A stretch of 64,000 nt of DNA from Fluctibacter corallii (lineage in GTDB: Bacteria > Pseudomonadota > Gammaproteobacteria > Enterobacterales > Alteromonadaceae), in assembly GCF_025751585.1 (NCBI RefSeq), contig NZ_JAOWKX010000001.1:620259-684258 (forward strand), given 5' to 3'. The notes below the pieces were generated by a model. That model saw only the letters and a program-made list of their open reading frames with translations, was not told the DNA's origin and made no database searches. Positions 1 to 9,348 of this stretch are shown one piece after another. Position 1 is the stretch's first letter. Each line of letters opens with the position of its first letter. Both the position numbers and the translations under genes were made by a program.

Positions 1-278
1 GCTTGTTTTTGGGGAGACAAGGTTCGGTAGATCACGTCTACACGCACATGCTCGTTAACGCGGAGCGTATGTGCCGCGCCCAGCATAAACACCGCGGCGT
101 GCAGGTACATCACTGATTCCTGCATGGCAATCCAGCCCATATTGAATACGTATCGCAGTATTACAATCAAACAGGTAATTAACACCATCAGTAAGGTAAA
201 CCAGCTGACAATACGGCTTAATGTGTCGTTGGCGCGATCAATTCCAACCTGAAGAGACTGGAGAAAGGTTTTACTCAT
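1..278 (-). CDS. TRAP transporter small permease (DctQ-like), 3' part outside window
   Basis: Reading from an ATG just left of the 279-465 gap gives 92 codons that stay open to the window edge, so the C-terminus is missing. The protein starts MSKTFLQSLQVGIDRANDTL, followed by a hydrophobic helix (about residues 22-45), a short RYVFNMGW segment and a second helix leading into LRVNEHVRVDVIYR. The arginine/asparagine-rich loop after helix 2 (residues about 75-90) is typical of the DctQ small subunit of TRAP solute transporters, which bridges the substrate-binding protein and the DctM permease in the inner membrane. The substrate cannot be told from this fragment. The large permease is expected just outside the window. 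Confidence 0.8.
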   Translation of the reverse strand, partial: MSKTFLQSLQVGIDRANDTLSRIVSWFTLLMVLITCLIVILRYVFNMGWIAMQESVMYLHAAVFMLGAAHTLRVNEHVRVDVIYRTLSPQKQ

Positions 279-417
279 TATTTTTCTTTTGAACAATTCG
301 TTTGTTTAACGAAAATGCAGACTTGTTACTAACTGGTAAATGTTTTTAACAAAAATCAAAGAGATGAGCAATGATAGAAACCATTAGGCGCAGGTAAAAT
401 GGAATAAATAATGGACG

Positions 418-451
418 GAATAGGAGAAACCAAAATGTGGTTCTCCTATTC
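418..451 (-). terminator. Stem-loop downstream of lysC
   Basis: A 14-bp stem (GAATAGGAGAA... against ...TTCTCCTATTC) with one bulged A and a 5-nt loop sits just after the lysC stop codon. The following U-tract on the minus strand is weak, so it may be an mRNA 3' end or stability hairpin rather than a strong intrinsic terminator. Confidence 0.55.
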
Positions 452-465
452 AAGACGTAAAGCAG

Positions 466-1821
466 CTACTCAAACAATTCGCTGTGCAGCTCTTTCACGA
501 CGTCGGTACTGTCTTTTGCATGTACAAGAAACGACATATTGTGTGGATTCGCGCCATAGCAAATCATACGCAGATTAAAGTTTTTTACTGCCGCAAAAAT
601 ACGAGACGAAACACCAGCAGCGCTGTTCATGTTATTCCCTACAACAGTGACTAGGTCGTAATCATTCTCAATCACCACCTCACAGATTTCTTTGAGTTCT
701 GCCAAGGTTTCTCGATTAAGGCGTTCCGCCACAGAGTTACTGGGATTATCTAACGTAAAGGCTACTGCTATTTCAGAGGTGGTAATAAGATCTACGCTCA
801 AGTTATGGTCGGCAATGATCGTAAACACTTTTTGCAGAAACCCTTGCGCATGCATCATTTTAGGTGTTTTAACGGTAACCATCACCTGTTCTTTACGGCG
901 TGTAATGGCTCGATAATGGGGCTCTTCTTTACAATCTCTGGCAATCCATGTTCCGCCCTTCTCAGGCTCTTTGCTAGACCCGACAAATACACGAATATCT
1001 TGCCGAAGCGCAGGCTCCATAGTAGCTGGGTGTAATACTTTTGCCCCGAACGTCGCCATTTCTGCGGCTTCTTCAAAACTCAATTCTGGTAAAGGCTTTG
1101 CTGCAGGCGTAATGCGAGGGTCGGTGGTGTAAACGCCAACAACATCCGTCCAAATTTCACAGGTTTGTGCATCCAACGCTTCGGCCAGTAACGCGGCGGT
1201 AAAGTCAGATCCGCCTCTTCCCAACGTCGTCGTGTTGCCTTGTGCATCAGCGCCAACAAACCCTTGTGTTACCAACACACAATCAGCCATTTCTGGACGT
1301 AACAATTCATTCGCCAGAGTACGAATTTCATTGAGTTGGGGGGCTGCTTCACCATAGGTATCATCTGTACGAAGTACTTTTCTTACATCAAAGTTTTCAG
1401 CTTTTACACCTATTCCTTTCAATACTTCGGTAAATAACAGAGAAGACATGCGCTCACCCAGTGACAGAATGGCATCTTTTAAATCTGGACGGTGCAGAAT
1501 TTCTTCATGGTGTGCTAACTCACGCGCGTGACTCAATAATTCATCAAGTTTGGCTTTGACGGGGGCGGGGTTTCCCAAGTCATTCAAAATGGCATATTCA
1601 ATCGCTTCAATTTGTTTAATCGTGGCATTGATCTGCTCTTTTGTGAGTGCTTTATGCGCCAGTTCAACCAGCAGGTTGGTAATTCCTGCCGCCGCACTCA
1701 CCACGACCACTCGGGTCGCTGAGTTTGCCCGAACAATGTTGGCACAATTAGACATCGCCCCAAAATTAGCGACACTTGTTCCACCAAATTTAGCGATATT
1801 TAAAGACAGATTGCTCACCAT
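466..1821 (-). CDS. lysC: Lysine-sensitive aspartokinase III
   Basis: Catalyses ATP-dependent phosphorylation of aspartate, the first step to lysine, threonine and methionine. At 451 aa it matches E. coli LysC (449 aa). The kinase domain opens with the KFGGTS motif (residues about 11-16), with TTLGRGGSD and IWTDVVGVYTTDPR in the middle and EMATFGAKVLHPAT near residue 265. The C-terminal third carries the tandem ACT domains (HNLSVDLITTSE, NLRMICYGANPHNMSF), where lysine acts as allosteric inhibitor in this class. There is no fused homoserine dehydrogenase. Only about 150 bp separate it from the upstream DUF192 gene. I could not fit a lysine riboswitch there, so feedback may be mainly at the enzyme level. 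Confidence 0.95.
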   Translation of the reverse strand: MVSNLSLNIAKFGGTSVANFGAMSNCANIVRANSATRVVVVSAAAGITNLLVELAHKALTKEQINATIKQIEAIEYAILNDLGNPAPVKAKLDELLSHARELAHHEEILHRPDLKDAILSLGERMSSLLFTEVLKGIGVKAENFDVRKVLRTDDTYGEAAPQLNEIRTLANELLRPEMADCVLVTQGFVGADAQGNTTTLGRGGSDFTAALLAEALDAQTCEIWTDVVGVYTTDPRITPAAKPLPELSFEEAAEMATFGAKVLHPATMEPALRQDIRVFVGSSKEPEKGGTWIARDCKEEPHYRAITRRKEQVMVTVKTPKMMHAQGFLQKVFTIIADHNLSVDLITTSEIAVAFTLDNPSNSVAERLNRETLAELKEICEVVIENDYDLVTVVGNNMNSAAGVSSRIFAAVKNFNLRMICYGANPHNMSFLVHAKDSTDVVKELHSELFE

Positions 1822-1908
1822 GTTTCCTTGTTTGTTATTTATGCATTTACGTTAGCAGTTTTTTCGCACGCAAGGCAGCGTTATTCCGCGGTTTATATGA
1901 ACATTTAA

Positions 1909-1914
1909 ATTATA
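1909..1914 (-). promoter_or_regulatory. Candidate lysC -10 box
   Basis: A perfect TATAAT on the minus strand lies about 90 nt upstream of the lysC start. No good -35 hexamer is visible at 16-18 nt, so the call rests on the -10 alone. Confidence 0.3.
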
Positions 1915-1972
1915 GTTTATTCCCAAAAATCACTGCCCACTAAGCGAGAATACTCTGCCATTATAGCGTCGA

Positions 1973-2419
1973 TTAGGGCTTTTTTTGCTCAATAACCCTA
2001 ATCTTATCGCCTTCTTTTACATTGTTTTTCTCGAACCACCCTTGATTCATTTCAAGCGCATAATGCACTTCACCACTGGATCCCACAGGCGTTAAGTCAT
2101 GAGGGGATAGCGGCTTAATATCCAAAATTTTTCCATCTGATTGAATAAATGCGACATCAAGGGGAATATAGGTGTTCTTCATCCACATACTGGCATAGCG
2201 ACTATGTTGAAAGTTAAACAACATACCGCAATCTGAGCACAGCGTTTTACGGTGCATTAACCCTTTATTTCGCTCTTCGTAGGTGCTTGCATATTCAACC
2301 GTAAGAGGTTGATTATTTACCTCTATTAGAATGGTCTTAGGTGGATTCTGAACCGCTTCAGCAAACCCACCCGTCATCGACATCAGAGCAAACACAAGTG
2401 TCGTTACAATGATTTGCAT
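1973..2419 (-). CDS. DUF192 family exported protein
   Basis: I chose the ATG that yields MQIIVTTLVFALMSMTGGFAEA, a clear signal peptide, because AGAGGG lies six bases before it. A longer non-ATG reading would put 19 polar residues before the signal. The mature part has the DUF192 hallmarks: TYEERNKGLMHRK, CGMLFNF, SMWMKNTYIPLDVAFI and a C-terminal YALEMNQGWF (about 148 aa in total). DUF192 proteins are small periplasmic beta-rich proteins of unsettled function. The start lies inside the end of the preceding lipoprotein gene (16-bp overlap in another frame), so the two are probably translationally coupled. Confidence 0.85.
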   Translation of the reverse strand: MQIIVTTLVFALMSMTGGFAEAVQNPPKTILIEVNNQPLTVEYASTYEERNKGLMHRKTLCSDCGMLFNFQHSRYASMWMKNTYIPLDVAFIQSDGKILDIKPLSPHDLTPVGSSGEVHYALEMNQGWFEKNNVKEGDKIRVIEQKKP

Positions 2420-2652
2420 GAGCATCCCTCTGTGCCGTCGCTCGTTTCCCAAGACTCGAAATGCCCTTGCTGGCACTGGGATTTAACCGCAAAACATTCA
2501 TTGGCACCATAACCAACCTGTGCGCCAGCTGCCTGCCCAACACCTTTGCCCAACACCTGCTTTATGTCAGTACTACTGCAACCCGCTGTTGTTAAGATTA
2601 AACCCGCGAACAAAATCGTCATACTTGTCGATACCCGTATACGAAATCCCAT
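2404..2652 (-). CDS. Small Cys-containing lipoprotein
   Basis: An 82-aa protein with a lipoprotein signal: positively charged start, hydrophobic stretch ILFAGLILT and lipobox LTTAGC (lipidated Cys about residue 25). The mature part has a Gly/Ala segment (GKGVGQAAGAQVGYGAN) and four further cysteines (ECFAVKSQC and GCSC), which could form disulfides in the periplasm. I do not recognise the family. It follows the DUF819 gene by 36 bp and overlaps the DUF192 gene, so the three probably share a transcript. The lipobox and coupling make it a real gene despite its size. Confidence 0.75.
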   Translation of the reverse strand: MGFRIRVSTSMTILFAGLILTTAGCSSTDIKQVLGKGVGQAAGAQVGYGANECFAVKSQCQQGHFESWETSDGTEGCSCKSL

Positions 2653-2688
2653 TGCCTTGGCCTTTATGTGTTTTAGACTTTACACACT

Positions 2689-3891
2689 TTATTGCATCAT
2701 CGCTGCTACTGCCAGCCCTAAAGGTGTACCAACAATATAACCTGCGACACCCACGAGGACGCCGGGCGTAACTAACGCGGGCCAACCTCGAGCCATCGCC
2801 AGAGCAGGCGCAGTAGTTGCACCAAGTACCGCAGCGTTTGATGCGATAATGCACTCAGGTAATGACAACGCCAGTCCGGAATGGGGATTGCCTGTCAATC
2901 GCTGTGCAGCTTTAGAAATCAGCGCCCCACCACCAAACACAACAAGCCCATGTACGGTGAGTAAAATAATTACGAACGCTAACAAAATTGGCGCAGTACC
3001 TAATAGCTTTGCAACATCAGCGCCCGCGGCAATTGCCGCAAAGAAAACAAATGCAAGCACCAATCCTAAACTTTGTCCACCGTGAAGTTTCTGCATTTGT
3101 TTGGGAGCAAACGTCGCCGGCAGCACCGCAAAAAGAGTAATAAAGACATATCGAAGGCTCGCAAAGTTAAAATCGCTCCCTAACGAATTTAGTCCAGCAA
3201 CCACGGCATCACTCAATGCAACAACTGTAAGAGAAAAGGCAATCGCACCTGCCATGCTGTATCCACTCACATTACGCTCTATAGACGATTGCGCCTGCCC
3301 TTCTTGCTCATCATGATTACGCTGTGCAAACTGGCGCATTAACCACGCCGATGCAGGCATTAACGCCAAACCTGCCAAAAAGATTGCACTCATCAAATTG
3401 TCTACTGCCGTTGCAGCAGAAATTATATTTGCGTCATCATATCCCGTAGATTGAATCACAGCCGCATAATTGACGGAGCCGCCCGTATAAGTTGCGGTAA
3501 AAATACCTGCTAAATCGCCCTCTCTGGCACCGAGGTCGACAACATTGGCTGCAATGATTGCACCTAGTGCCGTTCCAATACAGGCCAAAATAAACGCGAT
3601 GCCTACACGCCCACTTTCAGCAATAATTTTTCTGACATCGGCGTGCATTAAAAAAAGAGGAATAAGCGCTGGTACCAAATATTTGAAAACAAAACTGTAC
3701 GCTGGTGCGCTTTTTGGAATAAGTCCGATGTTTGAAGCCAATATAGCACCGAGAATGGCCCATACAGCCCCAGTGACCATTTTCCCCCAAGACTTTTGCT
3801 CAGCCCAAAAGCCAAATAGAGCGATTAAAAATAATGCTGCCGCCACAGCAAAAGGTTGATCCGCAGGGATCAAAGAGGACGATTCCATCAT
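2689..3891 (-). CDS. DUF819 family integral membrane protein
   Basis: A 400-aa, very hydrophobic protein with about ten membrane helices. Motifs characteristic of DUF819 (YjcL-like) are visible: GIFTATYTGGSVNYAA near residue 135, ATAVDNLMSAIF around 160, and a C-terminal half with GGGALISKA and LPECIIASNAAVLGATTAPALA. The internal pseudo-repeat of small-residue-rich helices suggests a transporter fold, but the substrate is unknown. It is probably the first gene of a small leftward operon with the lipoprotein and DUF192 genes. Upstream lies only the acnB terminator region. Confidence 0.85.
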   Translation of the reverse strand: MMESSSLIPADQPFAVAAALFLIALFGFWAEQKSWGKMVTGAVWAILGAILASNIGLIPKSAPAYSFVFKYLVPALIPLFLMHADVRKIIAESGRVGIAFILACIGTALGAIIAANVVDLGAREGDLAGIFTATYTGGSVNYAAVIQSTGYDDANIISAATAVDNLMSAIFLAGLALMPASAWLMRQFAQRNHDEQEGQAQSSIERNVSGYSMAGAIAFSLTVVALSDAVVAGLNSLGSDFNFASLRYVFITLFAVLPATFAPKQMQKLHGGQSLGLVLAFVFFAAIAAGADVAKLLGTAPILLAFVIILLTVHGLVVFGGGALISKAAQRLTGNPHSGLALSLPECIIASNAAVLGATTAPALAMARGWPALVTPGVLVGVAGYIVGTPLGLAVAAMMQ

Positions 3892-3933
3892 AGTATTCGC
3901 GCACCTTTATTATTGTAGGCACCTGTTTTACAT

Positions 3934-3969
3934 AAAAAAGCCGGACTTATCAAAAAATAAGTCCGGCTT
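3934..3969 (-). terminator. Rho-independent terminator of acnB
   Basis: A 13-bp perfect stem (AAGCCGGACTTAT and its complement) around a CAAAAA loop, followed on the minus strand by six U residues. It sits 70 bp after the acnB stop codon and upstream of the DUF819 gene. Confidence 0.9.
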
Positions 3970-4041
3970 ATGATGAAATAATGTTGCGATCTACGCTGAT
4001 TTGGTTAAGACCAAACCAGACTTACACGCTGTTTTACATTA

Positions 4042-6654
4042 TTAAGCAATGTTTAGCGTAGGAATAATCTTCTCTTTCGCCGCTTCTTCTGCTTTCTTGA
4101 ATACGTCCATGTGGTCGAAGTTCAAGTAGCGGAAAATGTCAGCAGACATAGCATCAATCTTGCTCGCATATTCCATATACTCAGCCGCTGTAGGAATACG
4201 TCCAACAATTGCACCAACCGCCGCTAGCTCAGCAGACGTTAGGTAAACATTGGCTCCGTCACCTAAACGGTTAGGGAAGTTACGCGTAGAGGTAGACAAT
4301 ACCGTCGCACCCGGCTCAACACGCGCTTGGTTACCCATACACAATGAACATCCTGGCATTTCTGTACGCACACCTGCACGGCCATAAATGTTGTAATAGC
4401 CTTCTTCCATTAGCTGCGCTTTATCCATCTTCGTTGGTGGAGAAATCCACAGACGCGTAGGAAGCTGCCCTTTGTACTGCTCAAGCAGTTTACCCGCAGC
4501 ACGGAAGTGGCCGATGTTAGTCATACATGAACCGATGAAGACTTCGTGCACTTCGTCTCCAGCAACGTCAGAAAGGGTTTTCGCATCATCAGGGTCGTTA
4601 GGGCAACAAACGATTGGCTCGTTAATGTCGTCAAGATCGATTTCAATGATTTCCGCATATTCTGCGTCTTTGTCAGCTTCCATAAGTTCTGGATTTGCCA
4701 ACCACTCTTCCATTTTACGAGCACGACGCTCAAGTGTACGCGCATCGCCGTACCCTTCATTGATCATCCAACGTAACATGGTGATATTCGAGCGTAAGTA
4801 CTCAGAGATTGATTCTTCAGACAGTTTAATTGTACAGCCCGCAGCAGAGCGCTCAGCCGATGCATCAGACAGCTCAAATGCCTGCTCAACGGTAAGGTGC
4901 TCAAGGCCTTCAATTTCAAGAACACGACCAGAGAACGCATTGATTTTGCCTTTTTTCTCAACAGTGAGAAGGCCTTGTTTGATTGCGTACAATGGAATGG
5001 CGTGTACAAGGTCACGTAGCGTGATACCTGATTTCATTTTACCCTTGAATCGAACCAAAACCGATTCTGGCATATCGAGAGGCATTACACCTGTTGCCGC
5101 AGCGAACGCCACCAAACCTGATCCTGCTGGGAATGAAATACCCATAGGGAAACGCGTATGCGAGTCACCACCTGTTCCCACTGTGTCTGGCAACAACATA
5201 CGGTTTAGCCAAGAGTGAATGATACCGTCACCAGGACGAAGAGATACGCCACCACGGTTCATGATGAAGTCAGGCAATGTATGCTGAGTATCAATATCGA
5301 CTGGCTTAGGGTACGCCGCTGTGTGACAGAAAGACTGCATGGTTAAATCAGCCGTGAAGCCAAGGCACGCCAAGTCTTTCAGCTCGTCACGCGTCATTGG
5401 GCCTGTTGTATCTTGAGAGCCCACTGTGGTCATTTTTGGCTCACAATACGTGCCAGGACGAACACCGTCTACACCACACGCTTTACCCACCATCTTCTGA
5501 GCGAGTGTGAAGCCTTTACCTGAATCTTTTGGTTGCTCTGGCTTGCGGAACAAGTCAGACGCTTCTAAGCCTAGTGATTCACGGGCTTTTTCTGTTAAAC
5601 CACGACCGATAATCAAATTAATTCGACCGCCAGCACGAACTTCATCAAGAATCACTTTTGATTTGTAGCTGTATTCAGCCAGTACTTTACCCGTCTCGCT
5701 GTTGGTAATTTTGCCTTCATGCGGGAAGATGTCGATAACATCACCCATTTCCATTTCTTCCACGTCGGCTTCAAATACTAATGCACCTGCGTCTTCCATC
5801 GTGTTGAAGAAAATGGGAGCTACTTTACCACCGATACAAATACCGCCACCGCGCTTATTAGGCACGCCTGGTAAGTCTTCACCAAAGAACCAAAGTACCG
5901 AGTTAGTCGCAGATTTACGAGATGAACCCGTACCCACAACATCACCAACAAATGCAACAGGGTGACCTTTTGCTTTCACCTCTTCAACTTGCTTCATTGG
6001 GCCAACTTCGCCGTGTGCTTCGGGCTCAAGGCCTTCACGGGTCATTTTGTACATCGCGCGCGCGTGAAGTGGAATATCAGGACGAGACCATGCATCTGGT
6101 GCAGGTGACAAGTCATCCGTATTCGTTTCGCCAGTGACTTTAAATACGGTAGCCGTGATTTTTTCAGGTAAGTCTTTGCGATTTGTGAACCATTCAGCGT
6201 CAGCCCAAGATTGCATTACGCCTTTAGCATGCTCATTACCTGCTTTTGCTTTGTCTTCTACGTCATGGAACGCGTCAAACATTAGCAAGGTGTGCTTAAG
6301 TTCTTCTGCAGCAAGTGCCGCCAGTTTGTCATCATCAAGCAAAGATACTAGCGTTTCGATGTTGTATCCGCCATGCATGTTGCCTAGCAATTTTACAGCG
6401 TCTTCTTTAGAAATCAGAGGCGAAGATGTCTCGCCTTTTACAATCGCGCTCAAAAAGCCAGCTTTCACATATGCTGCTTCATCAACACCCGGAGGAACGC
6501 GTTCAGAAATCAGTTCTAGGATGTAATCCTCTTCACCTGCTGGCGGATTTTTTAATAGTTCAACCAGCTCTGCCACTTGCTCTGGATTCAGTGGTTTTGG
6601 TGGGACACCTTCTGCGGCACGTTCTTCTACGTGTTTACGATATGCTTCTAACAC
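4042..6654 (-). CDS. acnB: Aconitate hydratase B
   Basis: Bifunctional aconitase and 2-methylisocitrate dehydratase of the TCA and methylcitrate cycles, cytoplasmic, with a [4Fe-4S] cluster. The 870 aa match E. coli AcnB (865) from the first residues ([15 protein letters not shown]) through the N-terminal HEAT-like domain, swivel domain ([14 protein letters not shown]) and catalytic domains. Cluster ligands are visible in GSCMTNIGH and [10 protein letters not shown] near residues 710-775. The start is GTG, supported by GAGGA seven bases upstream. A TATACT -10-like element lies at 6722-6727, with a weak -35. It is monocistronic, ending at a strong terminator. Confidence 0.97.
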   Translation of the reverse strand: MLEAYRKHVEERAAEGVPPKPLNPEQVAELVELLKNPPAGEEDYILELISERVPPGVDEAAYVKAGFLSAIVKGETSSPLISKEDAVKLLGNMHGGYNIETLVSLLDDDKLAALAAEELKHTLLMFDAFHDVEDKAKAGNEHAKGVMQSWADAEWFTNRKDLPEKITATVFKVTGETNTDDLSPAPDAWSRPDIPLHARAMYKMTREGLEPEAHGEVGPMKQVEEVKAKGHPVAFVGDVVGTGSSRKSATNSVLWFFGEDLPGVPNKRGGGICIGGKVAPIFFNTMEDAGALVFEADVEEMEMGDVIDIFPHEGKITNSETGKVLAEYSYKSKVILDEVRAGGRINLIIGRGLTEKARESLGLEASDLFRKPEQPKDSGKGFTLAQKMVGKACGVDGVRPGTYCEPKMTTVGSQDTTGPMTRDELKDLACLGFTADLTMQSFCHTAAYPKPVDIDTQHTLPDFIMNRGGVSLRPGDGIIHSWLNRMLLPDTVGTGGDSHTRFPMGISFPAGSGLVAFAAATGVMPLDMPESVLVRFKGKMKSGITLRDLVHAIPLYAIKQGLLTVEKKGKINAFSGRVLEIEGLEHLTVEQAFELSDASAERSAAGCTIKLSEESISEYLRSNITMLRWMINEGYGDARTLERRARKMEEWLANPELMEADKDAEYAEIIEIDLDDINEPIVCCPNDPDDAKTLSDVAGDEVHEVFIGSCMTNIGHFRAAGKLLEQYKGQLPTRLWISPPTKMDKAQLMEEGYYNIYGRAGVRTEMPGCSLCMGNQARVEPGATVLSTSTRNFPNRLGDGANVYLTSAELAAVGAIVGRIPTAAEYMEYASKIDAMSADIFRYLNFDHMDVFKKAEEAAKEKIIPTLNIA

Positions 6655-6845
6655 AATTTGGTCCTCTTGTTTTTACTCCGGAATTACGACATGTATTGGA
6701 GTATAGAAATGAAACCGTGCAAGTATAAGCGGAAATGATTAAAAATTAAATTTATTAACGCTTTTGAATACTTATGGTGGCTATTCAACAAATTAATACG
6801 TTTATATTTGTTAATAACCTGCGCAAATTTGTGTACATCTTTTGA

Positions 6846-7958
6846 TTACTTGCTGCGAATACGCAAAAGCCGCCCGTTTGCACTATCCGTCAATAAATAA
6901 ATACTTCCGTCTCCTGCCACACGAACATCGCGAATACGTTCATCTATTTCGTCGAACAATACGACCTCTGATTCGACCTCACCGCCCGCTACTTTTACCC
7001 AGCGAACGTCCCGAAACTTCAATGAACCAATCAACAACCCACCGTTTAATGACGGAAACATTTTATTATCGTAGTAAGCCATTCCCGATGGCGCAATAGA
7101 GGGTGTCCAATCGTGTAATGGCTGCTCCATGCCGTCATATTCGGTAAACGGCGTAATCATGGCTCCTGAGTAATCTTTGCCAAAGGTGATGACTGGCCAC
7201 CCATAGTTTTTTGCAGACTCGATTATATTGATCTCATCACCACCAGCAGGGCCATGTTCATGAGCGAAAACTTTGCCACTGCGAGGTTCCAATACCATAC
7301 CTTGTGGGTTACGATGACCCAGTGAATAAATGTAACGGGCGTTTTCTTCTTTGTGCTGTAAAAATGGGTTATCTTTCGGTAAAGAACCATCATCATGGAT
7401 TCGAATAATTTTGCCTAACTGACTAGACAATCGCTGCGCATCTTCACGATAGTCAAAACCATCTCCGGTTGTTACAAGCAATGTTCCATCTGCCATAAAC
7501 GCCATTCTCGCACCATAATGCACTGGCGTATCCTTCATAGGCTTCGCAGCAAATACCGTATCAATATTTAACAGTGTATTTTGTTGCAACTGCGCACGTA
7601 TCACTTTCAATTGGTTCGCGTTGGCATTTCCTGCGGCATAGCTCAAATAAACCAGGTTGTTTTGGGAAAACTCAGGATGCAGTACGATATCTTGGAGCCC
7701 TCCCTGCCCTGCAACGAAAACGTCGTTTGGGAGTCCATCTATTTGAGAAGCGCTACCATCACTTATCTTAACGAGCCCACCGTTACGCTCAGCTATTAAC
7801 ATCTCCCCGTTTGGTAAAAACGCGAGAGACCAAGGATGATTCAACCCGTCTGCGACTTCTTCAATGACGTAATCGTCTTTCATCAGTTGCCCAGCTGAAA
7901 CTAAACTACTTACACACATATGTAAAAACAGCAGACTACAGACAAATTGCGCTCTCAT
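6846..7958 (-). CDS. PQQ-dependent sugar dehydrogenase-like beta-propeller, periplasmic
   Basis: A 370-aa secreted protein (signal peptide ending near LVSAG) of the glucose/sorbosone dehydrogenase family, similar to E. coli YliI (Asd). Motifs of the six-bladed propeller are visible: LNHPWSLAFLPNGEMLIAER near the N-terminus, GLQDIVLHPEF, GARMAFMADGTLLVTTGDG, SLGHRNPQGM, HEHGPAGGDEIN and APSGMAYYDN. The family oxidises aldose sugars using PQQ and calcium. The catalytic His in the GLxHPW/HRNPQG region appears conserved. The exact substrate is unknown. It lies about 190 bp upstream of acnB on the same strand but has no visible functional link. Confidence 0.88.
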   Translation of the reverse strand: MRAQFVCSLLFLHMCVSSLVSAGQLMKDDYVIEEVADGLNHPWSLAFLPNGEMLIAERNGGLVKISDGSASQIDGLPNDVFVAGQGGLQDIVLHPEFSQNNLVYLSYAAGNANANQLKVIRAQLQQNTLLNIDTVFAAKPMKDTPVHYGARMAFMADGTLLVTTGDGFDYREDAQRLSSQLGKIIRIHDDGSLPKDNPFLQHKEENARYIYSLGHRNPQGMVLEPRSGKVFAHEHGPAGGDEINIIESAKNYGWPVITFGKDYSGAMITPFTEYDGMEQPLHDWTPSIAPSGMAYYDNKMFPSLNGGLLIGSLKFRDVRWVKVAGGEVESEVVLFDEIDERIRDVRVAGDGSIYLLTDSANGRLLRIRSK

Positions 7959-8062
7959 TTATTGACTCCTATTTTACGTTCGTGCTTTGATGGTAAGACA
8001 TTCAAGATAAGTATATTTATACGTATCAATTCGCGATAACAACCATTTTGGGTAAATTTTTT

Positions 8063-8530
8063 ATGAAAATAATTGGCGCTTACTTGTTTGCATGTTTATT
8101 GTCAGCAGCATGTACCTTTGTGCTCGCAAGCCTATTTCATACCCAATTTGTCCTTCATGAACTTGTAAAAATAGGCACCGAGATTACCTTTGGCACTCGA
8201 CTAGAAATGACCCTAAGCGACTTGTCAGGCCTGTTAATCGGCTATGGAAGTGTCATCTTTATTGCCTTGCTATCGGGCTTTCTAATTGTGGATGTAATTA
8301 AATGGAAATTGTCAGCAATACCATCATGGCGCTATGTCGTAGCTGGTGGACTATCAATGGCTATGGCTTTGAGTCTAATGCAACCACTACTGGGCGTCAC
8401 ACTGATAGCCGGCGCTAGAAGCGATTTCGGATTTGTGTGTCAAATAATTGCAGGACTGTGTGGAGGCTGGATATTTATTTTGCTGAAAAACAAAAGGAGG
8501 CAGCCGCCTCCTTTACAGAAAAATGCTTAG
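8063..8530 (+). CDS. Unknown small inner-membrane protein
   Basis: 155 aa, with four predicted membrane helices: residues about 3-25, a helix around SGLLIGYGSVIFIALLSGFLIV, a third in YVVAGGLSMAMALSLM, and a fourth near the C-terminus (IAGLCGGWIFILL). The last 14 residues are basic (KNKRRQ). I chose the ATG over an upstream TTG because neither has a strong ribosome site and the ATG gives a cleaner first helix. I do not recognise the family. Its 3' end overlaps that of the convergent outer-membrane gene by 4 bp, and a shared hairpin lies within its last codons. Confidence 0.65.
   Translation: MKIIGAYLFACLLSAACTFVLASLFHTQFVLHELVKIGTEITFGTRLEMTLSDLSGLLIGYGSVIFIALLSGFLIVDVIKWKLSAIPSWRYVVAGGLSMAMALSLMQPLLGVTLIAGARSDFGFVCQIIAGLCGGWIFILLKNKRRQPPPLQKNA
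8493..8514 (-). terminator. Terminator of the outer-membrane barrel gene
   Basis: A 9-bp GC-rich stem (AAAGGAGGC / GCCTCCTTT) with an AGCC loop, followed on the minus strand by a T-rich tail (TTTTGTTTTTC). It lies inside the final codons of the convergent plus-strand gene. Confidence 0.8.
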
Positions 8531-9114
8531 AAGCTGTAACGACCTGTTAGCATCCAAGTGTCATAGTCTTCGCCAGATTCGAAGCTAGCACCTGCAGAGA
8601 AGTTGTCAGTGAAGAAGTATTGACCACCTAGACGGTACAATTTGTATGACTCATCACCAATTTTCACAATACCCGCAGACGCGTCTAGCTCAACATTAGA
8701 TGCAACCATGCTTCTTACACCAAGGCGTAAACCCATTCCATTGTCATCATCACCATCAGACATATAGCCGTAAGATAACTTTGCTTCTGCGTGTTCAATA
8801 GAAACAATACCGTAAAAATCTGTACCTGTCGCAATTTCTTGGTTAAATCCAAGACCAATGCTCATCGTTTCATATTCAAACCTAAGTCCGTCGTCAGTTT
8901 TCGACATATCAGACACGCCCGCAGCCAAGAAGAAGTTTTCAGCAAACTCGAAAGAACCATTCAAAGCAAAACCGTCTGTATCGACATCAAGATCATCGAG
9001 AGATAAATCAGCGTAAGATGCTTCTACGTAGTTCCAGTTTGGCGTTTCAGCGGCAACGTGTGAAGAAAGAAGTGACGCCGCGATAAGTGAAGAAATAGAA
9101 ACAAGTTTTTTCAT
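8527..9114 (-). CDS. Outer-membrane beta-barrel protein (small, 8-stranded type)
   Basis: 195 aa with a signal peptide (MKKLVSISSLIAASLLSSHVAA). The rest alternates hydrophobic and polar residues with Asp/Gly-rich turns (LSLDDLDVDTDG, DGDDDNGMG), and the chain ends in RYSF; a C-terminal aromatic residue is the recognition signal for the BAM assembly machinery. The size fits an eight-stranded barrel of the OmpA/OmpW/opacity type. The acidic loops could bind cations, but that is inference. Ribosome site AAGGA lies nine bases before ATG, preceded by a hairpin. Confidence 0.82.
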   Translation of the reverse strand: MKKLVSISSLIAASLLSSHVAAETPNWNYVEASYADLSLDDLDVDTDGFALNGSFEFAENFFLAAGVSDMSKTDDGLRFEYETMSIGLGFNQEIATGTDFYGIVSIEHAEAKLSYGYMSDGDDDNGMGLRLGVRSMVASNVELDASAGIVKIGDESYKLYRLGGQYFFTDNFSAGASFESGEDYDTWMLTGRYSF

Positions 9115-9133
9115 TTTTAAATCCTTAATACAA

Positions 9134-9155
9134 CGCTTAATCCATATATTAAGCG
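9134..9155 (-). promoter_or_regulatory. Leader hairpin of the barrel gene
   Basis: A perfect 8-bp inverted repeat (CGCTTAAT / ATTAAGCG, 6-nt loop) about 20 nt upstream of the start codon and just above the Shine-Dalgarno sequence. It could stabilise the mRNA or be a protein-binding palindrome. Confidence 0.4.
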
Positions 9156-9244
9156 GCGCGGAGTATATCAGGATAAAATTTTGTAATTCAATTTCTTCTG
9201 CAATTTTTCATTTTACTTTGTTTCAAAATATTTACGAAGAAGAT

Positions 9245-9342
9245 GAAAAGAAAAAGGTGGGCCACCTCACTACCGTTAACTATCTTGGCAACCCACCCCT
9301 TACAACACGTTGAGTCGGACCAATTACTCAACGTTTACAGGC
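9245..9342 (-). ncRNA. Candidate Fur-controlled small RNA, about 98 nt
   Basis: No protein is encoded on this strand, but the layout is that of a bacterial sRNA. It has a promoter (see 9349-9377) and a perfect 9-bp stem (ACGTTGAGT / ACTCAACGT, 10-nt loop, positions 9307-9334). A G-rich single-stranded linker (AAGGGGTGGGTT) follows, then a terminator hairpin (9254-9266, AGGTG/CACCT) with the tail TTTTCTTTT. The arrangement resembles RyhB or PrrF iron-sparing sRNAs, but I see no RyhB core sequence. The start site is inferred as seven bases after the -10 box. It occupies most of the otherwise empty 9115-9523 gap. Confidence 0.5.
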
Positions 9343-9348
9343 AGATTC

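Noticed and set aside
1822-1972. Lysine riboswitch upstream of lysC
   Set aside because: The gap is shorter than the usual aptamer of about 175 nt and I could not find the conserved helices.
4472-5218. 248-codon plus-strand reading frame
   Set aside because: It lies wholly inside acnB on the opposite strand, has Ser/Ala/Arg-rich shadow composition and no ribosome site.
9245-9342. RyhB orthologue
   Set aside because: The architecture fits, but I see no RyhB core sequence, so I report only an unnamed Fur-type sRNA candidate.
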